A stretch of 64,000 nucleotides of DNA from Polaromonas sp. (GTDB taxonomy: Bacteria > Pseudomonadota > Gammaproteobacteria > Burkholderiales > Burkholderiaceae_C): positions 496,001 through 560,000 of the forward strand of contig NZ_JABBPE010000015.1 in assembly GCF_012927455.1 (NCBI RefSeq), read 5' to 3'. Each line of letters starts with the position of its first letter. Within the stretch, counting starts at the first letter, position 1. Below the pieces are notes generated by a model that worked only from the letters and a program-made list of their open reading frames with translations, ran no database searches and was not told the origin of the DNA. A program made the translations under genes and the position numbers. Shown here one piece after another: positions 1 to 10,970 of this stretch.

Positions 1-1
1 C

Positions 2-520
2 GCCCCCAGCCAACTGGCTTCTGGACGTATCGTCCAGTACACGCCGGCACGTACCCAGCCTTTCGCCGAAGTGAAAGACGTAGTGCGCCAGCGCTGGCTG
101 GCCCAGCGCGGCGCAGAAGCAGCGCGCAAGGAAGGCGCCGCGAAATTGGCTGCCTGGAAAGCCGCACCGGCTTCTGCCGCGCTGTCTGAAACTTTGCTGG
201 TGTCGCGTGAGCAGACGCAAAAACTGCCCGCGCAAATCGTTGATGCCGCGCTGCGCGCCGATGCGAGCGCTTTGCCTGCCTTTGCCGGCGTTGATCTGGG
301 TGCCCAGGGCTATGCCATAGTCAAAATTGGCAAGGTAGTGCCCCGTGATGCGCCACTGGAGGCCACAGCCAAACAGGAGCGCGACCAATACACCCAGTGG
401 TGGACCTCGGCCGAGAATCTGGCCTATTACAACGGACTGAAAGAACGCTTCAAGTCTGAGATCTTGGTGAGCAAGCCTTCAACCGGCAAGCTAAATACGG
501 AAGAAGCGGTGACGCAATAG
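2..520 (+). CDS. ppiD: Peptidyl-prolyl isomerase PpiD, C-terminal part
   Basis: Only the 3' part is in the window; the reading frame is open from base 2 and stops at TAG 518-520, giving about 172 residues. The sequence (ASGRIVQYTPAR, then an Ala/Arg-rich helix and WLAQR) resembles the C-terminal tail of PpiD/SurA-N-type periplasmic foldases in Burkholderiales, which help outer-membrane proteins fold while anchored to the inner membrane by an N-terminal helix (not seen here). It is host chromosome upstream of the tRNA-His gene used by the island. The assignment rests on the tail only, so a related SurA-like protein is possible. Confidence 0.7.
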   Translation, partial: APSQLASGRIVQYTPARTQPFAEVKDVVRQRWLAQRGAEAARKEGAAKLAAWKAAPASAALSETLLVSREQTQKLPAQIVDAALRADASALPAFAGVDLGAQGYAIVKIGKVVPRDAPLEATAKQERDQYTQWWTSAENLAYYNGLKERFKSEILVSKPSTGKLNTEEAVTQ

Positions 521-540
521 TGTCAGCTTGACGCTATAAT
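510..540 (+). promoter_or_regulatory. Promoter of tRNA-His
   Basis: A perfect TATAAT box at 535-540 lies 9 bp before the tRNA. A TGACGC sequence at 510-515 could be the -35 element, although the 19-bp spacer is long. The promoter lies outside the duplicated att sequence, so it stays with the host after integration. Confidence 0.5.
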
Positions 541-549
541 TGGTTCCTC

Positions 550-626
550 GGTGGCTGTAGCTCAGTTGGTAGAGTCCAGGATTGTGATTCCTGTTGTCGT
601 GGGTTCGAGCCCCATCAGCCACCCCA
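550..626 (+). tRNA. tRNA-His (GTG)
   Basis: A full cloverleaf can be read: acceptor GTGGCTG (551-557) pairs with CAGCCAC (616-622), with the extra G-1 at 550 opposite C73 at 623, and CCA is encoded at 624-626. The anticodon GTG is at 584-586 in loop TTGTGAT. The T arm contains GGGTTCGAGCCCC. Bases 577-626 are shared with attR, so the 3' part of the gene is supplied by the integrated element and the gene remains intact. Confidence 0.97.
577..626 (+). repeat. attL: 50-bp direct repeat inside tRNA-His
   Basis: The 50 bases from the anticodon stem to the CCA end are identical to 32470-32519. Identity stops at 576 (C versus T) and at 627 (T versus G). Insertion into a tRNA 3' half by a tyrosine recombinase is the usual origin of such a repeat. 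It marks the left boundary of the island. Confidence 0.95.
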
Positions 627-640
627 TATAGATAAACGAA

Positions 641-673
641 AGCCTGCTACTGAAAAGATAGCAGGCTTTTTTT
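641..673 (+). terminator. Rho-independent terminator after tRNA-His
   Basis: A nine-base perfect stem, AGCCTGCTA (641-649) with TAGCAGGCT (659-667), is followed by a run of T. It lies inside the island, so the element replaces the host terminator, which now sits beyond attR near 32587-32619. Confidence 0.85.
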
Positions 674-685
674 GTTTTGGTGGGT

Positions 686-705
686 TGTAGGCAATCTGTA
701 GGCAA
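686..705 (+). repeat. Left copy of 20-bp direct repeat (putative integrase arm site)
   Basis: Two TGTAGGCAA motifs separated by TC give an 11-bp period, about one helical turn. The same 20 bases occur at 32325-32344 in the same orientation, next to the integrase start. This fits arm-type binding sites of tyrosine recombinases; the binding itself is inferred. Confidence 0.7.
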
Positions 706-805
706 CTTGCCCAAATTCCAGACAGTAAAAAGTGTCCGGTCGGCGTATTGCGTGAACGCCCTCGAGCTTGGGCCGGGGTACGAGGCTTAGGGGAGGGCCA
801 AAAAA

Positions 806-3800
806 ATGCTGAAGCTGGAAGACATCAAAAACAGCGCTGTTATCTCCGGTATCGAACCCGGACAAGTGGTGCGCATCGTCACCACGGAGCCCGTCGGCGA
901 CAACGCCCTCACCGTTTACTACAAGACCTCAGACGGCAAACTGCTGGAGCGGATGCTGTTTCGCGCCGACGAGGCCAAGTTGTCTTTGGCCGAGGCCGGC
1001 CGCCCTTGGGCGTTTGATGCGCCGGGCGAGGAGTTCAAGCTGGCGGTCGAGGCCTACCGCATCAACTTGGCGCATTTGTTCGATCCGATGATGGCCGTCC
1101 ACACTTCCAACGTGGAGCCGCTGCCGCACCAGATCACCGCCGTTTACGAATCGATGCTGCCGCGCCAGCCCCTGCGCTACGTGTTGGCAGATGATCCGGG
1201 CGCAGGCAAAACCATCATGGCCGGCCTGCTGATTCGCGAATTGCTGATGCGGGCCGACGCCAAGCGCGTGCTGATCGTCGCGCCCGGCAGTCTGGTCGAG
1301 CAGTGGCAGGACGAAATGTTCGAGAAATTCGGCCTGTCTTTCACGCTGTTTTCGCGTGAGCAGGTCGAAGCATCGCGTTCTGGCAACCCCTTTGACGATA
1401 TCGACCTGATGGTCGCCCGGGTAGACCAACTCTCCCGCAATACAGACCTGCAAGACAAGCTGCGACTCTCCCATTGGGATTTGATCGTGGTCGATGAGGC
1501 GCACAAACTGTCGGCCAGCTACTTTGGCAACCAGGTCAAAAAAACCAAGCGCTTTCAGCTGGGTGAGCTACTGGGCTCCGTTACGCGCCACTTTCTGCTG
1601 ATGACGGCCACGCCCCACAACGGCAAGGAAGAAGACTTTCAGCTGTTCATGTCGCTGCTGGACTCCGACCGCTTTTTCGGTAAGTTCCGCGACGGTGCGC
1701 ACAAGGTGGATGTCACCGATCTGATGCGCCGCACGGTCAAGGAAGACATGCTGCGCTTTGACGGCACCAAGCTGTTCCCAGACCGGCGCGCCATCACCGC
1801 CAATTACAAACTTTCCCCATCGGAAGCGGAGCTGTACGCGGCGGTCACCGACTACGTCAAAGAAGAAATGAACCGGGCCGACAAACTGGACGGCCAGCGC
1901 AAAGGCACGGTCGGGTTTGCCCTAACCGCCCTGCAGCGTCGCCTCGCCTCCAGCCCGGAGGCCATTTACCAGTCGCTCAAACGCCGCTGCAACAAGCTCA
2001 AGCGTCGCGTAGAAGACGAAAAACTGCAGCAGCGCGGGCAAGCGCGTGGATCGTCGGCAAGCCATTCATTGGCAGAGACGTTCAACGTCAACGGCGCACC
2101 AGAAGACATCTGGGAATCCGCCGACGCACTCTCTCCCGACGATTACGAGAATTTTGAAGAAACCGTGGTGGACCAAGCCACCGCCGCACAGACCATTCAA
2201 GAGCTTGAGGCCGAAATTATTATCTTGGCCGACCTGGAAGAACAGGCCAGGAAGCTTGTCCACTCCGGCCAGGACCGCAAGTGGGACGAACTGTCCAGCC
2301 TGCTGCAATCACCTGCCATGCGCGAAGACAGTGGCCGCCAGCGCAAGATCATCATTTTCACCGAGCACCGCGACACGCTGAGTTACCTGGCCATAAAAAT
2401 CCGCGGGCTCATAGGCAATGAAGACGCTGTGACCATGATTCACGGCGGCGTCAAGCGGGAAGAGCGTCGCAAGGTGCAAGAGCTGTTCCGCAACGACCCG
2501 GCCACGCGGGTGTTGCTGGCCACCGACGCAGCAGGCGAAGGCGTCAACTTGCAAAACGCCAACCTGATGGTCAATTACGACCTGCCCTGGAACCCAAATC
2601 GCCTGGAGCAGCGCTTTGGCCGCATCCACCGCATCGGTCAAACCGAGGTATGCCATTTGTGGAACATGGTCGCTTCCGAAACTCGCGAGGGTGATGTTTT
2701 CCAGCGCCTGTTTGAAAAGCTTGAAGTCGAGCGCGAAGCCTTGGGTGGCCGCGTGTTCGACATCCTCGGCGAGGTGTTTGAGGACAAGAGCCTCAAAGAC
2801 CTGCTGATTGAGGCCATCCGCTACGGTGAAGACCCCGAAGTCCGCTCACGCCTCATGCGCAAAATCGAAGGCGCACTCGACACCGCCCACCTTGAACACA
2901 TCATCCAGCGCAACGCCTTGTGCGAAGAGGTGATGAGCATCGAGCGTCTGTTTGCCGTCAAGGAAGAACTGGAAAAAGCCGAGGCTCGCAAGCTGCAACC
3001 CTACTTCATTCGCGCCTTTTTCAACCAGGCCTTCCAGCAACTCGGCGGCGAACTGCGCCCGCGCGAGCAGGGCCGCTACGAGATTACCCACGTTCCCGCC
3101 AATATCCGTGAACGCGACAGGCAAATCACCGGGCGTGACCGCCGCAACGCCGACACCGTGCTGCGGCGCTACGAACGGGTTTGCTTTGAGAAGCAATACG
3201 TCCGCCTGCTCGAACGCGCAGGCAGCCCCATGGCCAGCCTGATGCACCCAGCCCACCCGCTCATGCAATCGGTGACCGACCTCGTGCTGGAGCAGCACCG
3301 CAACAAGCTCAAGCAAGGCGCGGTGCTGGTGGACCCCGGCGATATGGGCATCACCCCCAAGGTCATGTTCATCATCGACCACTCTGTCAAAGAAGGAGGC
3401 GACCCGACACAAGTCGTGTCCCGCCGCATGCAGTTTGTGGAGATCGACCCGCAGGGCGGCGCCATCAACGCAGGCTGGGCACCGCATTTGGATATGGAGA
3501 AAATCAGCGCGGCCGATCTGGCACTGATCCAGGACGTGTTTGCCGCGCCATGGCTCAACGGCACCGATGCACAAAACCTGGAACAGCTCGCGCTGGCGCA
3601 CGCCTCCACCCACATCGTGCCTGAGCACTTTGACGAGGTGCGCCAGCGCCGCGAGAAACATGTTGACAAGACGCTGGCCGCCGTCCACGAGCGACTGGTC
3701 AAGGAGATCAACTACTGGTCGGACCGCTACATCAAGCTCTCGGACGACATGGCCGCAGGCAAGGACGTGCGCCTGCCCCTGGAGAACGTCCGCCGCACCA

Positions 3801-4378
3801 TTGACGACCTGACGGCCCGCCGCGAATCGCGAGAAAAGGAACTGTTGGCCATGCGCCACGTCATCTCGGCCACGCCCCTTATTGCCGGTGGTGCCTTGGT
3901 CATCCCCGCAGGCCTGCTGGCCCAACGTGCAGGTGTGCCGGAGTCGGCCGCAGTGTGGACGGCTGATGCCGACGCTAGATCCCGCATCGAGTGGGCGGCC
4001 ATGCACGCCGTTATGAACGCCGAGCGTGCTCTGGGCCATGAGGTCATCGACGTGTCCGCCCAAAAGTGCGGCTGGGACGTGACCAGCCTGCCCAAAGCGG
4101 TAGACGGCAAGTTGCCGCCCTCGCGCCACATTGAGGTCAAGGGTCGAGCCAAAGGCAGCAGCACGGTCACCGTTACCCGCAACGAGATTCTCTACGGGCT
4201 GAACCAGCAGGACAAATTCATCCTGGCCATCGTTTTGGTCGACGGTGATCAGTTTGAGGGTCCGTTCTACGTGACCAAGCCCTTCACGCAAGAACCGGAT
4301 TGGGCGGTCACCAGCATCAATATGGAGCTCGATCAGCTACTCGCCAGAGCGGAGCGGCCGCAAGGGGGGCTGCGATGA
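806..4378 (+). CDS. SNF2-family helicase with C-terminal DUF3883 (Hma-like defence helicase)
   Basis: 1190 residues. Walker A DDPGAGKT lies near 129-136, VDEAH near 229-233, the second RecA-like lobe begins around 515 ([11 protein letters not shown]), and motif [10 protein letters not shown] is near 605-612: a complete SNF2/superfamily-2 ATPase. The last ~130 residues ([10 protein letters not shown]) match DUF3883, a nuclease-like fold common in restriction systems. The start ATG is preceded by GGGGAGGG at 8-nt spacing. It opens an operon with a DUF4145 protein (ATGA overlap), a DUF1156 methylase and a DUF499 ATPase, the helicase-methylase-ATPase (Hma) defence architecture. It probably translocates on foreign DNA; the substrate is unknown. 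Confidence 0.88.
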   Translation: MLKLEDIKNSAVISGIEPGQVVRIVTTEPVGDNALTVYYKTSDGKLLERMLFRADEAKLSLAEAGRPWAFDAPGEEFKLAVEAYRINLAHLFDPMMAVHTSNVEPLPHQITAVYESMLPRQPLRYVLADDPGAGKTIMAGLLIRELLMRADAKRVLIVAPGSLVEQWQDEMFEKFGLSFTLFSREQVEASRSGNPFDDIDLMVARVDQLSRNTDLQDKLRLSHWDLIVVDEAHKLSASYFGNQVKKTKRFQLGELLGSVTRHFLLMTATPHNGKEEDFQLFMSLLDSDRFFGKFRDGAHKVDVTDLMRRTVKEDMLRFDGTKLFPDRRAITANYKLSPSEAELYAAVTDYVKEEMNRADKLDGQRKGTVGFALTALQRRLASSPEAIYQSLKRRCNKLKRRVEDEKLQQRGQARGSSASHSLAETFNVNGAPEDIWESADALSPDDYENFEETVVDQATAAQTIQELEAEIIILADLEEQARKLVHSGQDRKWDELSSLLQSPAMREDSGRQRKIIIFTEHRDTLSYLAIKIRGLIGNEDAVTMIHGGVKREERRKVQELFRNDPATRVLLATDAAGEGVNLQNANLMVNYDLPWNPNRLEQRFGRIHRIGQTEVCHLWNMVASETREGDVFQRLFEKLEVEREALGGRVFDILGEVFEDKSLKDLLIEAIRYGEDPEVRSRLMRKIEGALDTAHLEHIIQRNALCEEVMSIERLFAVKEELEKAEARKLQPYFIRAFFNQAFQQLGGELRPREQGRYEITHVPANIRERDRQITGRDRRNADTVLRRYERVCFEKQYVRLLERAGSPMASLMHPAHPLMQSVTDLVLEQHRNKLKQGAVLVDPGDMGITPKVMFIIDHSVKEGGDPTQVVSRRMQFVEIDPQGGAINAGWAPHLDMEKISAADLALIQDVFAAPWLNGTDAQNLEQLALAHASTHIVPEHFDEVRQRREKHVDKTLAAVHERLVKEINYWSDRYIKLSDDMAAGKDVRLPLENVRRTIDDLTARRESREKELLAMRHVISATPLIAGGALVIPAGLLAQRAGVPESAAVWTADADARSRIEWAAMHAVMNAERALGHEVIDVSAQKCGWDVTSLPKAVDGKLPPSRHIEVKGRAKGSSTVTVTRNEILYGLNQQDKFILAIVLVDGDQFEGPFYVTKPFTQEPDWAVTSINMELDQLLARAERPQGGLR

Positions 4379-5061
4379 GCGCGCAACCGAAGATCGTTCG
4401 CGCCCACTGCAACAAGTGCGGTCATGACACAAAGCACGAAGTCGTCATGGAGCGTACCCACCACGACTCGGAGGTGGTTGACCCGTACCAGGGAATTGAA
4501 GTCCGTTGGTCGAAAACGTATTCGATGCTTGAGTGCAGAGGGTGTGAAGACGTAAGTTTGTGCCGCACTGAATGGTGTTCTGAAGACCATCCGATGGATG
4601 GGCGAAATCCCGGCACTTACTTTCCGCCCCGGGTATCGCGGCGCAAACCCGCGTGGGTAGACAGGCTTGACGTACCCAGCGAATACGCGGGATTGCTGGA
4701 TGAGATTTACGTAGCGCTTCACGCGGACAGCCGCAGGCTCGCAATGATGGGTGCTCGCGCGCTGATAGATGCAGTTATCACGCGAAGTGTTGGTGACCAA
4801 GGCGACTTCGGCAAAGGACTAAAGAAGCTGGTTGAAAAGGGACTCATCAGCGAGAGAAATAAGGAAATCATCGATGCCGCGGTTGACGCTGGACACGCGT
4901 CGGCGCATCGCGGCCACTGTCCCAGCGCTAACGATATCAACGTCGTTATCGACATCGTCGAAAACCTTATTCACAACGAATTGCTTGCTGAGCCGGCGCA
5001 GGCACTCAAATCGACGACCCCGCAAAGGGAACGAGCGAGCGCAGCCAAGAAGAACGGCTAA
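4375..5061 (+). CDS. DUF4145-domain protein with N-terminal zinc ribbon-like Cys pairs
   Basis: 228 residues from the ATG at 4375, which overlaps the helicase stop (ATGA). The N-terminal third carries Cys pairs (CNKCG, and CRGC with a nearby second CR), suggesting metal binding. The C-terminal half ([18 protein letters not shown] ... GHASAHRG) is a recognisable DUF4145 domain, a helical domain seen fused to or beside restriction enzymes. It sits between helicase and methylase with only 6 bp to the next gene, so it is very probably co-translated. It is not a core member of the described helicase-methylase-ATPase set, so its role as accessory or sensor is inference. Confidence 0.75.
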   Translation: MSAQPKIVRAHCNKCGHDTKHEVVMERTHHDSEVVDPYQGIEVRWSKTYSMLECRGCEDVSLCRTEWCSEDHPMDGRNPGTYFPPRVSRRKPAWVDRLDVPSEYAGLLDEIYVALHADSRRLAMMGARALIDAVITRSVGDQGDFGKGLKKLVEKGLISERNKEIIDAAVDAGHASAHRGHCPSANDINVVIDIVENLIHNELLAEPAQALKSTTPQRERASAAKKNG

Positions 5062-5067
5062 AAGACT

Positions 5068-8028
5068 ATGCCCCCCATCAAAACCCCAAAAAAACTCATC
5101 GAAGTCGCGCTCCCACTGGATGCCATCAACATCGCCTGCGCCCGCGAAAAATCCATCCGCCACGGCCACCCCAGCACGCTGCACCTGTGGTGGGCACGTC
5201 GCCCGCTTGCCGCAGCGCGTGCCGTCATCTTCGCCCAGATGGTCAATGACCCTGGTTTTGAGCAGGGTGGCGGATTCCGGCGCGGCATGAACAAGGAGAA
5301 GGCCGCGATTGAGCGCGAGCGCCTGTTCAAAATCATTGAAGACCTGGTGCTGTGGGAGAACACCAACAACGAGGTAGTGCTGAACGCCGCCCGCGCCGAG
5401 ATTGTGCGCAGTTGGCGCGAGACCTGTGAGCTGAACAAGGCGCACCCGCAGGCTGCCGAGCTGTTCAACCCCGACAAGCTGCCCGCCTTTCACGACCCGT
5501 TTGCCGGTGGTGGTGCCTTGCCATTGGAAGCCCAGCGCCTGGGGCTGGAGAGTTATGCCAGCGACTTGAACCCGGTGGCCGTGACCATCAACAAGGCGAT
5601 GATCGAGATTCCACCGAAGTTTGCGGGTCGTTCACCGGTGGGGCCTGCGCCCGAACTCAAAGGCAAGGCCAGCCAGGAGATGTTTAACAAACAGTGGCAG
5701 GGTGCGCAAGGCCTGGCCGAAGACGTGCGCCGCTATGGCGCGTGGATGCGCGGCGAGGCGCAACAGCGCATTGGTCACCTGTACCCACAGATTGAAGTCA
5801 CTCCTGAATTGATAGCCGCCAACGCGCGTTCCACGAGGGACAGCGGCCAAAATGACTCTGACAATCTCCACAACACCGGCTTGGCGGGCCTGCAAACGGG
5901 CCAGAAGCTCACCGTGATTGCTTGGCTGTGGGCGCGCACGGTGAAAAGCCCCAACCCGGCTTTCAGCCATGTGGACGTGCCGTTGGCTAGCACTTTTATT
6001 CTTTCAAAAAAAGAGGGGAAAGAAACTTATGTGCATCCAGTAGTGGATGGCGACGGCTACCACTTTGAGGTGCGTACGGGTACGCCGCCGGAGAGTGCCG
6101 AGAAAGGAACAAAGCTGGCACGTGGGGCTAATTTTCGCTGCATCATGTCAGACACTCCCATTGAACCAGCGTTTATCAAGGCCGAAGGAATAGCTGGTCG
6201 TTTGAAACAGCGACTTATGGCCGTTGTGACTGAAGGGGTACGTAGCCGCATCTATATCGCCCCTACGACGGAGCAAGAGGAAATTGCAGCGAAAGTCTAT
6301 CCTGAATGGAGACCCGAAACAGACATTCCCCCAGACAAACGCTCAATGTTCACGCCGCTTTATGGACTAACAAAGTTCGGCGATCTCTTCACTCCCCGGC
6401 AGCTAGTCGCACTAACCACATTTTCGGACCTGGTGCCCGAAGCCATTTCCCGTGTCCGCGCCGATGCGCTGGCCGCAGGCATGGCCGACGATGGTCAGGA
6501 ACTGAATGCCGGAGGCAATGGTGCCACGGCATATGCAGAGGCTGTGGGGGTGTATTTGGCAATGGCTGTCGGTAAGTTTTCCGACAACGCATCTTCTGTA
6601 TGTACTTGGCATAACGGTGCAGCACATCAGAAAATCCGAGCAACATTTGGACGGCAAGCGTTACCGATGACGTGGGATTTCGCTGAAGGAAATCCGCTTT
6701 CAGATTCGAGCGGAAATTTCTTTCGCCAAGTGACATTGATGTCAGAGGTGATAGCGAAAACATTTGTCCTGAATCCAAAGTATGGCGGGGCAGTACAGGC
6801 CGATGCTCAAACTCAGTCCATCAGCGCCGGAAAAGTTGTTTCCACCGATCCACCTTACTACGACAACATTGGTTACGCCGATCTGTCTGATTATTTTTAT
6901 GTCTGGCTGCGCAAAAGTCTGCGTCCTATTCTTCCTTCGCTCTATGCAACGCTGGCCGTACCTAAGGTCGAAGAGCTAGTAGCCTCCCCCTACCGGCATG
7001 GTGGTAAGACTCAAGCGGAAACCTTTTTTCTGGACGGCATGACGCAAGCCATGCACAACCTGGCTGAACAGGCGCACCCTGCCTTCCCGGTCACCATTTA
7101 TTACGCCTTCAAGCAGTCTGACACCCAGGACGACGGCGGCACCCACAGCACCGGTTGGGTGACATTTCTGGAAGCCGTTTTGCGCGCCGGCTTCGCCCTC
7201 ACAGGCACCTGGCCCATGCGCACTGAACTGGGCAACCGCATGATTGGCTCCGGTACCAACGCCTTGGCCTCCAGCATCGTACTGGTCTGCCGCCAGCGCG
7301 CCGCAGACGCCCCCACCATCAGCCGCCGTGAATTCATCCGCGAACTCAATTCCGCACTGCCCGAGGCCCTGCTGGACATGACACGTGGCGGCGTCAATTC
7401 ACCCGTCGCCCCGGTGGACTTGAGTCAGGCCATCATCGGCCCCGGCATGGCCATCTTCAGCCAGTACACCGCCGTGCTGGAAGCCGACGGCAAGCCCATG
7501 AGCGTGCGCACCGCGCTGCAACTCATCAACCGCTTTTTTGCCGAAGACGACTTCGACCACGACACCCAGTTTTGCCTGGCTTGGTTCGACCAGCAAGGTT
7601 GGGCCACCGGCAAGTTTGGTGATGCCGACGTGTTGGCACGCGCCAAGGGCACCAGCGTGGGTGGTTTGGTGGAGTCCGGCGTGGTGGCCAGCAGCGCAGG
7701 AAGCTTGCGCCTGATGCGCTGGGCTGAACTGGCCAAGGACTGGGCACCTGAGCAGGATGCCCGCACGCCGGTATGGGAATCACTGCACCAGCTGATCCGC
7801 GCCCTCAACCAAGACGGCGAATCGGCGGCCGGCGGCTTGCTGGCCCGCATGCCCGAGCGCGCCGAGCCGATGCGCGCCCTGGCCTACCGCCTCTACACCC
7901 TGTGCGAGCGCAAAAGCTGGGCCGAAGACGCACGGGCTTACAACGAGCTGGTGACGGCGTGGACCAGCATTGAACAAGCATCCAGCGAAGCAGGCGTTGT
8001 CGGTTCGCAAACGCAACTCGAAATTTAA
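5068..8028 (+). CDS. DUF1156 DNA methyltransferase (N6-A or N4-C type)
   Basis: 986 residues. The N-terminus ([19 protein letters not shown] ... [11 protein letters not shown]) is the DUF1156 signature. The SAM-binding motif DPFAGGG lies near residue 144 and the catalytic motif DPPYYDN near 594, so both amino-methyltransferase motifs are present in the order expected for an exocyclic-amine DNA methylase. Length is typical for DUF1156 enzymes that pair with DUF499 ATPases. It likely marks self DNA for the helicase/ATPase partners. Target sequence cannot be read from the protein. Confidence 0.9.
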   Translation: MPPIKTPKKLIEVALPLDAINIACAREKSIRHGHPSTLHLWWARRPLAAARAVIFAQMVNDPGFEQGGGFRRGMNKEKAAIERERLFKIIEDLVLWENTNNEVVLNAARAEIVRSWRETCELNKAHPQAAELFNPDKLPAFHDPFAGGGALPLEAQRLGLESYASDLNPVAVTINKAMIEIPPKFAGRSPVGPAPELKGKASQEMFNKQWQGAQGLAEDVRRYGAWMRGEAQQRIGHLYPQIEVTPELIAANARSTRDSGQNDSDNLHNTGLAGLQTGQKLTVIAWLWARTVKSPNPAFSHVDVPLASTFILSKKEGKETYVHPVVDGDGYHFEVRTGTPPESAEKGTKLARGANFRCIMSDTPIEPAFIKAEGIAGRLKQRLMAVVTEGVRSRIYIAPTTEQEEIAAKVYPEWRPETDIPPDKRSMFTPLYGLTKFGDLFTPRQLVALTTFSDLVPEAISRVRADALAAGMADDGQELNAGGNGATAYAEAVGVYLAMAVGKFSDNASSVCTWHNGAAHQKIRATFGRQALPMTWDFAEGNPLSDSSGNFFRQVTLMSEVIAKTFVLNPKYGGAVQADAQTQSISAGKVVSTDPPYYDNIGYADLSDYFYVWLRKSLRPILPSLYATLAVPKVEELVASPYRHGGKTQAETFFLDGMTQAMHNLAEQAHPAFPVTIYYAFKQSDTQDDGGTHSTGWVTFLEAVLRAGFALTGTWPMRTELGNRMIGSGTNALASSIVLVCRQRAADAPTISRREFIRELNSALPEALLDMTRGGVNSPVAPVDLSQAIIGPGMAIFSQYTAVLEADGKPMSVRTALQLINRFFAEDDFDHDTQFCLAWFDQQGWATGKFGDADVLARAKGTSVGGLVESGVVASSAGSLRLMRWAELAKDWAPEQDARTPVWESLHQLIRALNQDGESAAGGLLARMPERAEPMRALAYRLYTLCERKSWAEDARAYNELVTAWTSIEQASSEAGVVGSQTQLEI

Positions 8029-8042
8029 TGGGAGAGCAGAAC

Positions 8043-10889
8043 ATGAGCCTCAAACCCTGGCGCGAAATCGCCGTTCCGCATGAAGATGTCCTGAAGGGCA
8101 CTTTCCAGCAAGCCGAGTTCGCCGCCGATTTGTCCCGTGTCCACGATGGCACGGCGACGCCGGAATACCAAAACCCGGCGCTGTTTTTCCAGCGCACCTT
8201 TATCACCGAGGGCATGCGTTTATTGCTCGACTCGGTAGTCAAGCGCTTGTCGGGCAAAGGAGGCGACCCGGTCATTCAGTTGCAAACCGCATTCGGCGGC
8301 GGCAAGACGCACACCATGCTGGCGGTCTATCATCTGGTGAACCGGGCCGGGGGCGAAGCCCTGGCCATTGACTTGGCCGGTGTGCCTGCCATTTTGGATG
8401 CTGCCGGGGTAACGGAACTGCCGCGCGTGCGCATTGCGGTGCTGGACGGCATCAAGCTGTCGCCTAATCAGCCGGTGCTGCGCGTGGACGGCGATGTCAA
8501 GCAAGTCATTTGCACCCTGTGGGGCGATCTGGCGTGGCAATTGGGCAAGGCCGAGGGTTATGCGCTGGTGGCGGATGCAGATACCTCGGGCACATCGCCC
8601 GGCAAGGCGGTATTGGAAACACTGCTGAGCCGCTATGCGCCGTGCGTTATTTTGCTCGACGAGCTGGTGGCTTACGTGCGCCAGTTTGAAGAGGGCAAGA
8701 CGCTGACAGGTGGCAGTTTTGATTCCAACCTCAGCTTTGTGCAGGCGCTGACCGAGGCGCTGAAAGCCGTGCCCACGGCCGTGCTTCTGGCTTCGTTGCC
8801 AGAGTCAGACAAAGAGGCGGGCGGCCAGCGCGGTGTCAATGCGCTGGCTTCGCTGTCGCACTACTTTGGGCGGATTCAGGCGCTGTGGAAACCGGTGGGC
8901 ACCGAGGAGGCGTTTGAGATCGTGCGTCGCCGTTTGTTCAGTAGCATCAATGACAAACTGGCTGCCGAATCGGTGTGCCGGGCTTTTGCCGATTTCTACA
9001 CGGCAAACGGTGCCGACCTGCCGCGCGAGACGCAGGAAAGCCGCTATTTCGACCGCCTGATGCACGCCTACCCGATTCACCCGGAAGTGTTTGACCGGTT
9101 GTATGAAGATTGGTCCACCTTGGATAACTTTCAGCGCACCCGGGGTGTACTCAAACTGATGGCCAAGGTGATTCACCGCCTGTGGAAAGACAACGACAAA
9201 GACCCGCTCATCATGCCGGGCAGCTTTCCGCTGCAGGATGCAGAAACGCGCAACGACTTGATTTACTACCTGCCGCAGGGCTGGGATCCGGTGGTTGAAC
9301 GCGATGTGGATGGCGAGCGCGCCGAAACTACCGAGATTGAAAACCGCGACACCCGCCTTGGCAGCGTGCAAGCGTGTCGCCGTGCGGCGCGGACGATTTT
9401 TTTGGGGAGTGCGCCCACCACCACCGCCCAGATGGTGCGTGGCCTGGAACTGGAGCGGATTGTGTTGGGCGTGGCCCAGCCGGGCCAGCAGGTCGGCATC
9501 TACAAGGACGCGCTGCGCCGCCTGGGCGACCGCCTGCACTACCTGAACAGCGGCAACAACCGTTTCTGGTTTGACACCCGTCCGAACCTGCGCCGGGAAA
9601 TGGAAGACCGCAAGCGCCGCTTTCAGGACAAGGAAGATGTTTTCCCGGCCATCCGTGATCGCATGCAGCGCAGCTTTGCATCAGGCGTGTTTGGAGGCAC
9701 CCACATCTTCACCGCCAGCGGCGACGTGCCAGACGATTTCCAACTGCGGCTGGTCGTGCTGCCGCCGGACGCAGCTTTCAGCCGTAGCGGCCAGAGTCTG
9801 GCCATCACCCATGCAGCGAGCATTTTGAAGAACCGTGGCGACCAGCCGCGCTTCAAGCAAAACCGTTTGATTTTTCTGGCGGCCGACTTTGACAGCGTGA
9901 ACCGCCTGAAGGACCAAGTGCGCTCTACCCTGGCGTGGCAATCCATCGTGAGCGACATCAAGGAAATGAAGCTCAATCTGGATCAGTACCAGTCGCGGCA
10001 AGCGAGTGCCAGTTTGGACGATGCCAATGACGCCTTGCGTCGAATGGTGCGCGAAACATACAAATGGTTGCTGGCGCCCATGCAGGAAGCGAAACCCGGC
10101 AAGGGCTTGTCCGACATTCAGTGGGAGCACTTCCAGGTCAACGCCGGCGCGCCCAACCTGTCTCAAGAAATTGAGCGCGTCTTGACAGAGAACGAACTGT
10201 TGATCAATCAGTGGGCGCCTATACACCTGGCCAAGGTTTTGCGGGACTGGTTCTGGAAAGACGATGTCAAACAGGTCAGCGCGCTGAATGTGTGGCAGCA
10301 AAGCTGCCAGCAGCTCTATTTGCCGCGCCTCAAGGACGACACGGCGTTTCAACACACCATGGCGATGGGTACGGAGAGCAAGGACTTTTTTGGCTTTGCA
10401 CAAGGCAAGGACGATGACCGCTATGTCGGGTTCAGCTTTGACCAGCGCACGACGTTAATTCTCGACGCCGAGCTTTTGCTGATAGAGCCTGTGACTGCCG
10501 CTGAATATGCCAATCTGCAACGTGCCGCTGAAGATGCGGCGCGACCAAAGTTATCAGCTTATGCTGCCGGAGATGTGTTCAAGCCGCATCGTGCTGAGGA
10601 CGCTGAGCCCTCTGGCACTGCGTTTACCGATGCCAAACCTGTTCCGTCCCTCAAGAAGCAGTTCTACGGCAGCATCGAACTTGATGCGATTCTGGCCAAA
10701 AAACAGTTCGCCGATCTCGTTGACGAAGTGATCCTGCAATTTACGGCTCGCCCTGGGGTAAAGGTCAAGATTGCCATTGAAATTCAGGCCGAGTCGGCTG
10801 TCGGCTTCGATGATGGGTTACAGCGCGCCGTGAAAGAAAACTGCAATGTGCTGCGGTTCAACAACGCTGAGTTTGAGGATGGTGAATGA
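8043..10889 (+). CDS. DUF499 AAA+-type ATPase (Hma-like)
   Basis: 948 residues using the ATG at 8043, chosen because GGAGAGCAG lies 8 nt upstream; an ATG at 8028 overlapping the methylase stop would add five residues. Walker A GGGKTH is near residue 85 and Walker B ILLDEL near 203-208. The opening ([17 protein letters not shown]) is characteristic of DUF499. DUF499 ATPases are found next to DUF1156 methylases in defence loci. It is expected to be cytoplasmic and to provide ATP-driven signalling or remodelling; the exact job is not established. Confidence 0.88.
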   Translation: MSLKPWREIAVPHEDVLKGTFQQAEFAADLSRVHDGTATPEYQNPALFFQRTFITEGMRLLLDSVVKRLSGKGGDPVIQLQTAFGGGKTHTMLAVYHLVNRAGGEALAIDLAGVPAILDAAGVTELPRVRIAVLDGIKLSPNQPVLRVDGDVKQVICTLWGDLAWQLGKAEGYALVADADTSGTSPGKAVLETLLSRYAPCVILLDELVAYVRQFEEGKTLTGGSFDSNLSFVQALTEALKAVPTAVLLASLPESDKEAGGQRGVNALASLSHYFGRIQALWKPVGTEEAFEIVRRRLFSSINDKLAAESVCRAFADFYTANGADLPRETQESRYFDRLMHAYPIHPEVFDRLYEDWSTLDNFQRTRGVLKLMAKVIHRLWKDNDKDPLIMPGSFPLQDAETRNDLIYYLPQGWDPVVERDVDGERAETTEIENRDTRLGSVQACRRAARTIFLGSAPTTTAQMVRGLELERIVLGVAQPGQQVGIYKDALRRLGDRLHYLNSGNNRFWFDTRPNLRREMEDRKRRFQDKEDVFPAIRDRMQRSFASGVFGGTHIFTASGDVPDDFQLRLVVLPPDAAFSRSGQSLAITHAASILKNRGDQPRFKQNRLIFLAADFDSVNRLKDQVRSTLAWQSIVSDIKEMKLNLDQYQSRQASASLDDANDALRRMVRETYKWLLAPMQEAKPGKGLSDIQWEHFQVNAGAPNLSQEIERVLTENELLINQWAPIHLAKVLRDWFWKDDVKQVSALNVWQQSCQQLYLPRLKDDTAFQHTMAMGTESKDFFGFAQGKDDDRYVGFSFDQRTTLILDAELLLIEPVTAAEYANLQRAAEDAARPKLSAYAAGDVFKPHRAEDAEPSGTAFTDAKPVPSLKKQFYGSIELDAILAKKQFADLVDEVILQFTARPGVKVKIAIEIQAESAVGFDDGLQRAVKENCNVLRFNNAEFEDGE

Positions 10890-10970
10890 TGGGGAGCGGG
10901 GGATCAACCGGATACCTGTGCGAAGCCGGCGTTGGATGAGTGATACGTCCGTCTGGATAGGCGCGGCATC

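Noticed and set aside
2846..4291. 481-codon frame antisense to the helicase gene
   Set aside because: Shadow of a GC-rich gene; His/Val/Gly-rich product without motifs, and the plus-strand frame has clear domains.
806..10889. DISARM, BREX or Dnd system
   Set aside because: No PglZ/BrxC, no phospholipase-D or DrmB-type genes, and no DndABCDE genes; the DUF1156-DUF499 pair fits the helicase-methylase-ATPase type better.
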